A stretch of DNA of 64,000 nucleotides from contig JAIXPH010000030.1 of NCBI GenBank assembly GCA_027486345.1, forward strand, positions 1 through 64,000, given 5' to 3'. A program made the translations under genes and the position numbers. Positions 26,534 to 35,506 of this stretch are shown one piece after another. How positions within the stretch are numbered: position 1 is the stretch's first letter; each line of letters starts with the position of its first letter. The notes below the pieces were generated by a model that saw nothing but the letters and a program-made list of their open reading frames with translations, ran no database searches and had not been told where the DNA came from. The stretch is from Paracoccaceae bacterium. Lineage in GTDB: Bacteria; Pseudomonadota; Alphaproteobacteria; Rhodobacterales; Rhodobacteraceae.

Positions 26534-29407
26534 TCAGCCCTGCGGCATTTCCAGCACCAGCATGCGCCCGCCTTTCTGGTAGCGCAACTCTGAGTCGGTG
26601 ATGGCGGCGACGCGGCCACCGTCGATGCGGTCGCCGACGGCCACCTTGACGTAGCGGCCATTCGACTGGCGCACCAGCGCGTGGCGGTTCGACGGCGTGC
26701 CGTAGATGCCGATCAGGCTGAGCTTGGACAGGTTCAGCACATTCGCCACCGTCGCCTGCTTGGCCACGCTGGCACGGGTGGGCACGGCGGGCATCGCGGC
26801 TTCGGGCTCATCGCTTTCCGCCTCGGCCAGCATTTCCGGCGCGATGTCGGGGGTTGCGGCCTGCTGCGGTTCGGGTTCGGGCTGCGGTGCAGGCTCGGGC
26901 AGCCGTGCGGCGGCGGCGACGGCGGCCTCCACCGCGCGGGCCATGTCGGCGGGACGGGCGGCGGGGCGGCGCGAGACGGCGATGGCCAGCACAGAGCGGT
27001 TGGGATCGGCCAAAGCCCCCGAGGCGAGCGAGGCCGCAGCAAGTTGGGCCTGCTGCGCCTCAAGCCCGGCCACCACGATGGATTGCGGACGGGCGGCAGG
27101 ACGCAGACCGGTGTTCGGGACCGCGGCAAGCAGCGGGTCCGTCAGCGCACTGGCCGGGATCAGCGCGCCGCTGTTGGTCGGCGGGGGCGAAAGGTCGGCC
27201 GGGCGGGCGCGCGGCCGGGCCCCGGCGAGTGCGGGATCGGCAAAGAACGATTCCGCCGCGACAGGGGTTGCGGCGGTGGCGTCCACGGTCTGCGGGAGCA
27301 GCCCTTCGGGCACCAGACCTTCGGGACGGGCGGGCGGTTTCAGTGGCGGCGCGCCGGCCACAAGCAGAACGCCCTCGGGGGTGCGTATCCCTTCGGGCGT
27401 CGGAACGATCAGCCCTTTGTCATCGAACTGGTACACCGTGCCGAACGGGGGGGGTGCGGCCACAGCGGTGGGCGGCGGATCGCCCTGCGCCTGCAGATCG
27501 GGCAACGCCCCGGCATCGCTGGCGGCGGGCGCCTGATCGGCGGAGGACAGGATGATCTCTTCGGGCGAAGGCGTGGCTACGGCGACCGTGGCGGGTGTCC
27601 CCTCCACAGTCGGGGCAGGCTCGATCGCGGCCGTGGCGGCCGGGTCTGCGGGCGGCGGTGCGGTCTCTGCAACAGCGGGCGCGGCGTCTGGCGCGGTCGC
27701 GGAAGGCGCTGTGGAAGGCGTCGCGGTGGCGGTCGTCTCAACCGCAGGCATTTCGGTCGCCGAGGGCGCACTTGCCGTTATCGTGGGGGCGGTCGCATCT
27801 GGCACCGTTGCAGGCGTGCCATCCGATGTGGCCGTCTGCGCCTCGGGCGCGGCATCGCCCCAGCCCAGACCCGCGATCAGGTAATTTGACAGGGCCGCCG
27901 CGATGGCAAGGAACAACAGCAGCACCCCGGTCAGGATCAGACCCAGATAGCGCGGTTTGCCCCCCACCGGGGGGCGCGGCTTGGGATTGAACTCGGTCGG
28001 CTTGCCTGCGGCTGCGGCACCGGCAGGGGATTGCTTGGCCGTCACCCGCACCGTGCTGCGCCGTTCTGGCGCGGGCGGTGCGGCCATCTTCGGGCGCGCC
28101 ACATCGGCTTTGGCGGGCACGGTGGCAGGGGCGGCGGCAAAGGGTGGCAGGGTGACAGGCTCTGGTCCGACAGGCGGCGCGCTTGTCTGGCCTGACCGGG
28201 CCTGTGGCGCGGTCAGGCCGGGCTGGCCACGGGTGGCCCCCCCGACACTGCGCGCCGACTTGGCGGCATCGGCGCGCGGCAGGCTCGCCTCGACCGTGCG
28301 GCGCGACGCGAAGGACAACGAGGCCGCGATGCTGGAGGGCACCGGCGTCAAGCCCTCGTCCTCCTCGGCGGGGGTTTCGGGGGCGGTGACCGCCAACCCG
28401 TCCCCGGCCCGCAGGGTAAAGCGGGGCGGCTCGTATTCGTCCGGCACATCCAGCGCAATGGGGGCCTCTTCGACCTCGACCATGGCGGGGGGCGTGGGCG
28501 GGACGGGCAGCGGATCAAAGGCCAGCACGTCCTGCGCCTGCAACAGCGGCTCTGCGACCGGCGTCTCGGTCTGCGCTTCGGGCGCGGAGGCTGGCACGGG
28601 GTCTTCGGACGCGGTTTCAGGCGCGGCGTCCGCTTCCGGCTCTGGTTCCGTCACAGCGGCGACGGGTTGGGGAAGCGGATCAACCTCTGTCGCGGCGGCG
28701 CGGTCCGTGACGGCCAGCGGTTCCGGCACGATCTGTGGCGCAACCTCTGCCACAGGGTCCGACACCGCCTCCGGCTTGACGGCATCGGCAGGCGCTACCT
28801 CGTCTGCGGGTTCTTCTGCGGGTTCGGCTACCACCGGCGTCGCGGCGATGGCCGGGTCCGCCTTGGCGGGCGCGACCGCGACGGGCCGCGCCTCGCGCCG
28901 CAGCACCTTGCCGGGAAACAGCATGGCCGACGCCGCCGTCATGCCAAAGAACGGCGCGGCGTCAAAAGCCCCTGCCCCGGGCACAGCGGTAAATCCCACC
29001 GGGAACAGACCGTGCTGAACGGCAAAGCCTTCGGCCTCTTCCAATGTCTCGCGCGCGACGACGGCAACCTGCGCCACCTGCCCGTTCAGGACGAAATCAT
29101 AGACCAGATCGGCCACGTCATAGGGGGTACGCCCCTCCAGCGCCGCCGCGATGCTGGCGCGATGGGCCGCCGCATCGGTCCCCTCCACCGCAACGTCGGT
29201 GTAGAGGATCTGCGAATTGGGCAGAACAAGCCAGGTCTCGAACCCTTCGGGCGACAGACCCAAGGCAGAGGCGCGCAGCCATGCCATGGCCTGATCAAGA
29301 TCGGGCGTATCAAAGGCTGTGTCACCGACCTCAACCCAGCCGCGCCGGTCACGGTGCAGCAGGGCGAGACCGTCATCGGCGAAACGGATGGCAAATCTGG
29401 GTTTCAT
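26534..29407 (-). CDS. Single-pass membrane protein with GspL/PilM-like N-terminus and PilP/GspC-like C-terminus
   Basis: A 957-residue protein of unknown function. Residues 1-165 resemble the cytoplasmic actin-like domain of GspL/PilM (WLVLPNSQILYTDV, then GRTPYDVADLVYD and VAVVARETLEEAEGF). A long Ala/Pro/Glu/Val-rich low-complexity linker runs to about 480; one membrane segment lies near 486-510; a second Ala/Pro/Thr-rich linker follows; residues 890-957 (SLIGIYGTPSNRHALVR, VAVGDRIDGGRVAAI) look like the small PilP/GspC homology-region beta domain. Similar proteins in this family are sometimes mislabelled translation initiation factor 2. No other pilus or secretion genes are nearby. Confidence 0.7.
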   Translation of the reverse strand: MKPRFAIRFADDGLALLHRDRRGWVEVGDTAFDTPDLDQAMAWLRASALGLSPEGFETWLVLPNSQILYTDVAVEGTDAAAHRASIAAALEGRTPYDVADLVYDFVLNGQVAQVAVVARETLEEAEGFAVQHGLFPVGFTAVPGAGAFDAAPFFGMTAASAMLFPGKVLRREARPVAVAPAKADPAIAATPVVAEPAEEPADEVAPADAVKPEAVSDPVAEVAPQIVPEPLAVTDRAAATEVDPLPQPVAAVTEPEPEADAAPETASEDPVPASAPEAQTETPVAEPLLQAQDVLAFDPLPVPPTPPAMVEVEEAPIALDVPDEYEPPRFTLRAGDGLAVTAPETPAEEDEGLTPVPSSIAASLSFASRRTVEASLPRADAAKSARSVGGATRGQPGLTAPQARSGQTSAPPVGPEPVTLPPFAAAPATVPAKADVARPKMAAPPAPERRSTVRVTAKQSPAGAAAAGKPTEFNPKPRPPVGGKPRYLGLILTGVLLLFLAIAAALSNYLIAGLGWGDAAPEAQTATSDGTPATVPDATAPTITASAPSATEMPAVETTATATPSTAPSATAPDAAPAVAETAPPPADPAATAAIEPAPTVEGTPATVAVATPSPEEIILSSADQAPAASDAGALPDLQAQGDPPPTAVAAPPPFGTVYQFDDKGLIVPTPEGIRTPEGVLLVAGAPPLKPPARPEGLVPEGLLPQTVDATAATPVAAESFFADPALAGARPRARPADLSPPPTNSGALIPASALTDPLLAAVPNTGLRPAARPQSIVVAGLEAQQAQLAAASLASGALADPNRSVLAIAVSRRPAARPADMARAVEAAVAAAARLPEPAPQPEPEPQQAATPDIAPEMLAEAESDEPEAAMPAVPTRASVAKQATVANVLNLSKLSLIGIYGTPSNRHALVRQSNGRYVKVAVGDRIDGGRVAAITDSELRYQKGGRMLVLEMPQG

Positions 29408-29637
29408 TGCACGGGTCTAGCACGTCTGCGATTGGGGCGGGAACGCCGCCCAGGGGGTTCGAAACTTCCTACAGCAGCTTTCCGCCGAAGGGAAGAAAAA
29501 GCCCGTGATCGCAGAGCGGCGTCACGCGGATGTGGCTGTTGCGGCTGCGCAAGGCATGCGACCTTGGGGCGTGGCGGTCCGCCGCCATGCTGCGCGGTGC
29601 AAATCGCGCAGCTCCATCCGCAGAAAGGTTTCCCGCG

Positions 29638-30333
29638 ATGCGATTTTTCCGTCTTCCCGCCGCCGCCGTGATGCTGGCGCTTTCCACCCTGCCGCTGGCC
29701 GCGATGGCCCAGGATCCCGCCCTGATCACCGTCACGGGAGAGAGCACTGCCCAAGCCGCCCCGGACCTCGCCACGGTCGATCTGGGTGTGACCACCGAAG
29801 GCCCCTCCGCCGCCGAGGCGCTGTCGGCCAACAGCACGGCGGTCAAGGCGATCATGGACCGGCTGGCGGCAGCGGGGATCGAGGCGCGGGACATCCAGAC
29901 CTCGAACCTGTCGTTGAACCCGAACTGGACCAGCACGCCCGACGGCGCGGGCTCGGTCATCAGCGGCTACATGGCGATGAACATGCTGTCGGTACGGGTG
30001 CGTGATCTGACCAAGCTGGGCACTGTCTTGGACGCGGTGGTGACGGATGGTGCCAACACGCTGAACGGCATCACCTTTGGCCTGCAGGACCCAAAGCCCG
30101 TGATGACCGCCGCCCGCAAGGATGCGGTGGCCGATGCCCGGACGCGGGCCGAGGAATTGGCGGCAGCGGCAGGGGTGAGTTTGGGCCGTCTGGTGTCGAT
30201 CACCGAGGGCAGCGCCTATATGGCCCCGCAGCCGATGTACCGCAAAGAGATGGTGCAGGATGCCGCGGTGCCCGTCGCCGGGGGTGAGGTCGGCATGACC
30301 GCCAGCGTCACACTGGTCTTTGAGGCGCAGTAA
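29638..30333 (+). CDS. SIMPL-domain (DUF541) exported protein
   Basis: A 231-residue protein with a signal peptide (MRFFRLPAAAVMLALST, cleavage after AMAQ). The mature part begins with ITVTGESTAQAAPDLATV, the SIMPL-domain start, and has the usual VSITEGS near the C-terminus. The family is periplasmic or outer-membrane associated, with roles in oxidative stress reported; the molecular function is unclear. ATG at 29638 has GAAAGG upstream. It is divergent from the 957-residue protein across a 230-base gap in which nothing else is seen. Confidence 0.85.
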   Translation: MRFFRLPAAAVMLALSTLPLAAMAQDPALITVTGESTAQAAPDLATVDLGVTTEGPSAAEALSANSTAVKAIMDRLAAAGIEARDIQTSNLSLNPNWTSTPDGAGSVISGYMAMNMLSVRVRDLTKLGTVLDAVVTDGANTLNGITFGLQDPKPVMTAARKDAVADARTRAEELAAAAGVSLGRLVSITEGSAYMAPQPMYRKEMVQDAAVPVAGGEVGMTASVTLVFEAQ

Positions 30334-30356
30334 CCCCGATTGTCGCAAAATGAAAA

Positions 30357-30384
30357 GCGCGGCCCGGTTAGACCCGGACCGCGC
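30357..30384. terminator. Hairpin terminator between SIMPL and metY genes
   Basis: GCGCGGCCCGG (30357-30367) pairs with CCGGACCGCGC (30374-30384) with one mismatch. On the minus strand a TTTTCATTTT tract follows, so it best serves metY. Confidence 0.75.
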
Positions 30385-30401
30385 AATCGGAAAGGTTCGA
30401 T

Positions 30402-31694
30402 TCAGGTGCTCGCGATGGTCAGCGCCTGATCGAGATCGGCGATGATATCCTCGACATTCTCGATCCCGATGGACAGGCGCACCACATTCGGCGCGGCCCC
30501 GGCCTTGATCTGCTGTTCTTCGGTCAACTGGCGATGGGTGGTGCTGGCCGAATGGATGATCAGGCTGCGGGTATCGCCAAGGTTCGCGACATGACTGAAG
30601 AGTTTGAGGTTGTCGATCAGCTTGATGCAGCCCTCATAGCCCGATTTCAGCGCAAAGGTGAACAAGGCCCCCGCCCCGCGCGGGCAGATGCGGGCGATGC
30701 GGTCGTGGTAGGGCGAGGATTTCAGGCCCGCGTAAGTGACCGTCGCCACGCGCGGGTCTTTCTCCAGCCATTCCGCCACCTTTTGGGCGTTTTCGACATG
30801 GCGCTGCATGCGCAGGGACAGGGTCTCGATCCCCATCAGCGTGTAATGCGCGCCCTGCGGGTTCATGGTCATGCCCAGATCACGCAGCCCGATGGCGATG
30901 GAGTGGAAGGTGAAGGCCTTCGCGCCGAGCGTCGGGTGGAAGGTCAGGCCGTGATAGGCGGGTTCGGGTTCCGACAGGGACGGGAATTTGCCCGAGGCTG
31001 ACCAATCGAACTTGCCCGAGTCGACCACAATGCCACCAGTGACGGTGCCGTTGCCGGTCAGATACTTCGTCGCCGAATGCACGACCAAGGTGGCCCCGTG
31101 CTTGATCGGGTTGCACAGGTATGGCGAGGCTGAGGTGTTGTCCACGATCAGCGGCAAGCCCACCTTGTCCGCCACCGCCGCGACAGCATCGAGGTCCGTG
31201 ATATAGCCGCCCGGATTGGCGATGGATTCGCAGAAGATCGCGCGGGTGTCGCCGTCCACGGCGGCTTCAAGTGCGGCAAGGTCATCGAAATCGACGAACT
31301 TCGCCGACCAGCCAAAGCGTTTGATGGTCTGGCTGAACTGCGTCATGGTCCCGCCGTAAAGCCTTGTGGAGGCGACGACATTCCGCCCCGGCCCCATCAG
31401 CGGGAACAGCGCCATGATCTGCGCCGCATGACCCGACGAGCAGGCAATCGCCCCTGCCCCGCCTTCCAGCGCGCAGACGCGATTGGCGAGTGCGGACACC
31501 GTGGGATTGGTCAGGCGGGAATAGATGTAGCCCACTTCTTGCAGGTTGAAGAGCCGGGCCGCGTGATCGGCGTCTTTGAACACATAGGCGGTGGTCTGGT
31601 AGATCGGCACCTGCCGTGCGCCCGTGGCCGGATCAGGCTCTGCCCCGGCGTGGATGGCCAGCGTATCGAACCCCAGTTGGCGTGCGTCTGTCAT
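30402..31694 (-). CDS. metY: O-acetylhomoserine sulfhydrylase (aminocarboxypropyltransferase)
   Basis: A 430-residue Cys/Met-metabolism PLP enzyme making homocysteine from O-acetylhomoserine and sulfide (or methionine with methanethiol). The PLP lysine is K210 in VHSATKYLTGNG; YSRLTNPT (58-65), SSGHAAQ and VDNTSASPYL are conserved. The length and the long insertion after FDWS fit MetY rather than MetB. ATG at 31694 has GGAGGGG upstream. No SAM riboswitch was recognised in the 250-base upstream gap. Confidence 0.92.
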   Translation of the reverse strand: MTDARQLGFDTLAIHAGAEPDPATGARQVPIYQTTAYVFKDADHAARLFNLQEVGYIYSRLTNPTVSALANRVCALEGGAGAIACSSGHAAQIMALFPLMGPGRNVVASTRLYGGTMTQFSQTIKRFGWSAKFVDFDDLAALEAAVDGDTRAIFCESIANPGGYITDLDAVAAVADKVGLPLIVDNTSASPYLCNPIKHGATLVVHSATKYLTGNGTVTGGIVVDSGKFDWSASGKFPSLSEPEPAYHGLTFHPTLGAKAFTFHSIAIGLRDLGMTMNPQGAHYTLMGIETLSLRMQRHVENAQKVAEWLEKDPRVATVTYAGLKSSPYHDRIARICPRGAGALFTFALKSGYEGCIKLIDNLKLFSHVANLGDTRSLIIHSASTTHRQLTEEQQIKAGAAPNVVRLSIGIENVEDIIADLDQALTIAST

Positions 31695-31944
31695 AGTCCC
31701 CTCCATCAGGTGCGGTTGCGCGCGAAGCCTATGCCGGGGCGGGGCGTGACGGAAGGGTCTCAGCGGGTGCGCGGCACGAAAAGCAGGCTTCTCCTGCGGC
31801 ATGGCCGGGAGGGGACAGAAACTGCCCCGCTGGCGGCGGTGGGCGGGTTTCCCTTTCTTTGTCGCGGATTATCTTTGCGCGGGCGGGGGCATGTTGTATC
31901 CGGCCTCCGACGGGGTTTGGTTCGGATGAAGTGGACTGCGGAAC

Positions 31945-32781
31945 GTGCCAAGGAATTGCTGCGCCGCTCTGAGTGTTGCCATTGCGCTGGCCGTGACCGG
32001 CGTGGCGCGCGCGCAAGCCACGCCCTGCCACAGCACCCCACCCGGTGCGGGCCTGGAGGCCACCGTGCCCTGGCGGGATTATCTGCCGCGCGACCGGGTG
32101 CGGCTGCATTTCATCGAACAATCCACCTTCGTCATCGGCACACGCAATGTGATGGCGGTGGCGGATTTCGCAGGCTTCATCAGCCATGACCCCGACATCC
32201 TGCCTACTGTGGTGACGATGAACAGCACCCACCTGACCCACAAGACCGACCGCCCCGATCCGCGCATTCCGCATGTCCTGCGCGGTTGGCCGGTGGAGGG
32301 CGTCCCGGCGCGGCACAGGTTGGAGTTGCCGGAAATGGTGATCCGCAACGTGACCACCGACACCTTGGGCACCTATGACGACCAGCCCCCGGTCAAGGAC
32401 GGCAATTCGGTTTTCGTGTTCGAGGCGGCGGGGCTGTGCATCGGCCATTTCAGCCACCTGCAAACCCCACTGACGCCGGATCAGCAACAGGCGATTGGCC
32501 ATCTGGATGTGGCCATCGTGCCGGTGGACAATGGCTGGGCGATGGAACCGATTGAGATGGCCGCCATCGCCCGCACCTTGGGTGCAAGGATTGTCATCCC
32601 CTCGCATTGGTTTTCCGAAACCACGCTGGAGGTGTTTTTGTCCGACCTCACCGCCGAATGGGCGGTGGTGGATATTGACCAACCGTCCGTCGATCTGTCG
32701 CCCGACACCCTCCCCGGCACGCCGATGGTGATGGTGCTGCGTCCCGGTTTCCTGCCCTGCACCGCACCCGCGCGCTGTTGA
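31945..32781 (+). CDS. Exported MBL-fold (UlaG-like) protein, divergent copy
   Basis: A 278-residue protein with a probable signal peptide (ALSVAIALAVTGVARAQA). It is clearly related, strand for strand, to the protein at 39072-39878 (shared VTMN, DPRIPHVL.GWP, VRNVTTDT-like, PVD and HWFS blocks). Unlike that paralog, which has GHASF, this one reads EQSTF, and GHLH is replaced by SHLQ, so two likely metal-site histidines are missing. The start is probably GTG at 31945 with a weak ribosome site; an ATG at 31926 is in another frame. Its function is unknown. Confidence 0.7.
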   Translation: MPRNCCAALSVAIALAVTGVARAQATPCHSTPPGAGLEATVPWRDYLPRDRVRLHFIEQSTFVIGTRNVMAVADFAGFISHDPDILPTVVTMNSTHLTHKTDRPDPRIPHVLRGWPVEGVPARHRLELPEMVIRNVTTDTLGTYDDQPPVKDGNSVFVFEAAGLCIGHFSHLQTPLTPDQQQAIGHLDVAIVPVDNGWAMEPIEMAAIARTLGARIVIPSHWFSETTLEVFLSDLTAEWAVVDIDQPSVDLSPDTLPGTPMVMVLRPGFLPCTAPARC

Positions 32782-32802
32782 GGGCGCGCGGGCCGGGTCA
32801 GT

Positions 32803-34035
32803 TTACAGGTGCTTGTCCAGCGCGGTGATCAGGCGGCTGACATCCTCGGCGCTGGTGTAATGGACCAAGGACAGCCGCAATACGCCTTTCTCAAGGTCCA
32901 CCCCCATCGCCTGCAACGGGCGCACGGCATAGAAATCCCCCGCCCAACAGGCGATGCCGTCACGGCCCAGAGCCTCGGACACCGGTTCCGCCGCGCGGTC
33001 CAGCGCCACGGCCACGGTCGGCGCACGATCCGCAGCCTGACGCGGGCCGATCAGGCGCAGGTCATTGCGGGCGGCGAGGTAGTCGAGCAAGGGCGCAACC
33101 ACCGCCTCTTCCTGCGCGCGCATCAGGTGATGCACGGCGTTGTTGCGCTCACGCGGCGCAGCCTCAGCCGTGAAGTGATGGGCATAAAGCGCGTCGATGT
33201 AATCGGCCATCCCGGCGCAGGCGGCGATCTGGGCGTGATCGGGGCCTGCGGGGGTACAGCGCTTATACAGGCTGCCCGCGTTGAAGTAATGGCACTGCGC
33301 GGGCAGCTCCATCCCCCAGTCGCGGGTGACGACCATGATGCCCTGATGCGGGCCATAGGTTTTATAGGCCGAAAACAGATAGACATCCGGGCCAAGGGCC
33401 GGAATGTCGGGAAAGCCATGGGGCGCGTAGCTGACGCCATCCACCACTGTGCGCACGCCCGCGGCACGGGCGATGGCGCAAATCTCGGCCACCGGATTGA
33501 TCGCGGCCACGACGTTCGAGCAATGCGGGAAACACAGCACCCGTGCCCGGCCATCGGCCATCAGGGCGCGAAGATCCTCAAGCCGCAGCAATCCGGTCTG
33601 GGGGTCGATGCGCCATTCACGCACCTCGATCCCGTCTTCGGCCAAGCGGCGCCAAACGCCGGAATTCGCCTCATGGTCCTGATTGGTGACGATCACCGCG
33701 CCATCGCTGCCCGCCAGCCAGCGGCGCACGGCTTGGGCGAGGGTGTAGGTGTTGGCGCTGGTCGAGGGGCCAAAGGACACCTCATCCGGTGCCACGCCCA
33801 TCAGCGCGGCAAGGCGGGTGCGGGCCTCATCCATCTCATCCCCGCCCGCCTGCGCACCGGGATAGGGCGCATAGGGCTGCACCTTGCGGTCGGTGTAAAA
33901 GCGGTGCAGGCGGTCCACCACTTGGCGGCAAGGGAATGATCCGCCCGCATTTTCGAAAAACGCATGGGTGGAGAGGACCGGCGAGGAAAAGGCCGGAAAC
34001 TGCGCGCGGACGAAATCAAGGTCGAGGGTGGGCAT
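32803..34035 (-). CDS. Class V PLP aminotransferase, cysteine-desulfurase-like
   Basis: A 410-residue enzyme of the SufS/NifS superfamily. The PLP lysine is K225 in FSAYKTYGPH; PLP contacts include NQDHEANSG and VVDGVSYAPH. The catalytic cysteine loop of SufS is not visible; the C-terminal part instead reads RLSLVHYTSAEDV, as in the cysteine-desulfurase-like subfamily lacking proven desulfurase activity. It stands alone without suf or isc genes, so a role in Fe-S assembly is not supported. It converges with the MBL-fold gene upstream. Confidence 0.82.
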   Translation of the reverse strand: MPTLDLDFVRAQFPAFSSPVLSTHAFFENAGGSFPCRQVVDRLHRFYTDRKVQPYAPYPGAQAGGDEMDEARTRLAALMGVAPDEVSFGPSTSANTYTLAQAVRRWLAGSDGAVIVTNQDHEANSGVWRRLAEDGIEVREWRIDPQTGLLRLEDLRALMADGRARVLCFPHCSNVVAAINPVAEICAIARAAGVRTVVDGVSYAPHGFPDIPALGPDVYLFSAYKTYGPHQGIMVVTRDWGMELPAQCHYFNAGSLYKRCTPAGPDHAQIAACAGMADYIDALYAHHFTAEAAPRERNNAVHHLMRAQEEAVVAPLLDYLAARNDLRLIGPRQAADRAPTVAVALDRAAEPVSEALGRDGIACWAGDFYAVRPLQAMGVDLEKGVLRLSLVHYTSAEDVSRLITALDKHL

Positions 34036-34230
34036 CGGGTCTTTCCTTCACATCTGCGCCAAGGCCCCGGATGGCCCCGCACGGGCCGGTGTCTCCGGGT
34101 CCGTGGCGGGTCTTCCAGCCGGGCCGCGCGAGATGTCGCCCCGACGGCAGAGGCGTGACGCCTCAAGGGCATTGATGGCAAAGCGGCGCGGGCTGTGCAA
34201 GGGCCGGATGCGGCGGGCGGGCGTCTTTGG

Positions 34231-34276
34231 CGGGAGCGGGGGCCAGCCCCCGCACCCCCGGGATATTTAAGGACAG
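34231..34276. repeat. Dispersed intergenic C/G-hairpin repeat, copy C
   Basis: GGGAGCGGGGGCCAGCCCCCG then CACCCCCGGGATATTTAAGGACAG; the first 37 bases equal copy A, and the tail differs. It lies 40 bases from the acuI stop. The rest of the 34036-34317 gap holds no gene or other recognised signal. Confidence 0.75.
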
Positions 34277-34317
34277 AAAATGCGGGACCTCAGCTCGTTC
34301 CGCCGCTTTCGTTCCTC

Positions 34318-35307
34318 TCAGGCGTTCACATCCACCACGACGCGGCCCTGCACCTGACCTTGCAGGATCGCAGCGCCAAGCGCAGGCAGATCGGCGAGGG
34401 TGGCGGGCTGGATCATCGCCTCAAGCTTGGCCATCGGCAATTCGGCGGCGATGCGCTGCCATGCGGTCACGCGCTTGGCGTAAGGCACGGTGACCGAGTT
34501 GATGCCCAAGAGGTTCACGCCGCGCAGGATGAAGGGGGTGACCTTGGCGGGCAAATCCGCGCCGCCCGCCAGACCGATGGCCGCGACCGAGGCGTCGGAT
34601 TTCATCTGGCCGAGCAGCCGCGCCAGCATCGGCCCGCCGACATTGTCGATGGCCCCGGCCCAGATTTCTGATTCCAGCGGTTTCTTGACCGTCTCGGCCA
34701 GATCGGCGCGCGGCACGATGCGGGTGGCGCCCAGATCGCGCAGGTAGCCTTCGGTTTCCGGGCGGCCCGTGACGGCCGCGGTCTGGTAGCCATTCGCGGC
34801 CAGCATCGCCACGGCGATGGAGCCCACGCCCCCCGCGGCCCCGGTGACCAGCACCTCACCCTGATCGGGGGTCAGGCCATGCGACTCGAGGGCCATCAGG
34901 GCGAGCATGGCGGTAAAGCCTGCCGTGCCCACCGCCATGGCCTGACGGGTGGTGAGGCCTGCGGGCAGCGGGACCAGCCAATCGGCCTTGACCCGCGCCT
35001 TTTGCGCATAGCCGCCCCACCAGCTTTCGCCAACGCGCCAGCCGGTCAGCACCACGCGGTCGCCGGGGGCAAAGCGCGGATCGTCGGACGCCTCGACCGT
35101 GCCCGCAAAGTCGATGCCCGGCACATGCGGCCAGACCCGGACCATGCCGCCGCCCGACCCCATGCAGAGACCATCCTTGTAATTCAGCGTGGAATATTCG
35201 ACCGCGACGGTCACATCACCCGCCGGCAGCCGCGCTTCGGCCACGTCCTGCACGCTGGCCAACGTTGTGCCTGCCGCGTCCTTTTCAACCACCAATGCCC
35301 GGAACAT
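34318..35307 (-). CDS. acuI: NADPH-dependent acrylyl-CoA reductase-type MDR oxidoreductase
   Basis: A 329-residue zinc-independent medium-chain dehydrogenase of the YhdH/AcuI subfamily. It begins MFRALVVEKD; the nucleotide-binding motif is VTGAAGGVGSIAVAML, and STLNYKDGL and GIDFAGTV are subfamily marks. AcuI reduces acryloyl-CoA to propionyl-CoA and protects against acrylate, including acrylate from DMSP. No other DMSP genes are nearby. ATG at 35307 is best spaced from the GGGGGGA site; ATG at 35313 is too close to it. It is divergent from the binding-protein gene. Confidence 0.88.
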   Translation of the reverse strand: MFRALVVEKDAAGTTLASVQDVAEARLPAGDVTVAVEYSTLNYKDGLCMGSGGGMVRVWPHVPGIDFAGTVEASDDPRFAPGDRVVLTGWRVGESWWGGYAQKARVKADWLVPLPAGLTTRQAMAVGTAGFTAMLALMALESHGLTPDQGEVLVTGAAGGVGSIAVAMLAANGYQTAAVTGRPETEGYLRDLGATRIVPRADLAETVKKPLESEIWAGAIDNVGGPMLARLLGQMKSDASVAAIGLAGGADLPAKVTPFILRGVNLLGINSVTVPYAKRVTAWQRIAAELPMAKLEAMIQPATLADLPALGAAILQGQVQGRVVVDVNA

Positions 35308-35506
35308 CGCCATTTCCCCCCGCTTGTCGGAACCCTTTGGCGATATTGCACGGATTTGATCCGTCTGCCACTTGCCGTGGCGGCACGCCGCCCCAATCTG
35401 AACATTGCGCTTGCGGGGGATGCGCCGCCTTCGTAGCGTTTTGGCACCTTCCACGGCGGCGGGGGCAAACTCCCGCCCTGACAGTTTCAACAGGACAGAG
35501 GATCGA

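Noticed and set aside
26534-29407. Translation initiation factor IF-2-like annotation of the 957-residue protein
   Set aside because: No GTPase motifs; the similarity is only low-complexity Ala/Pro sequence. One TM segment and GspL/PilP-like ends do not fit IF-2.
31695-31944. SAM or SAH riboswitch upstream of metY
   Set aside because: No pseudoknot-type SAM-II/SAH pattern could be found by eye; only GC-rich promoter-like sequence.
31926-31945. ATG at 31926 as start of the MBL-fold gene
   Set aside because: It is in another frame (19 bases upstream of the in-frame GTG) and would need a frameshift; no evidence for one.
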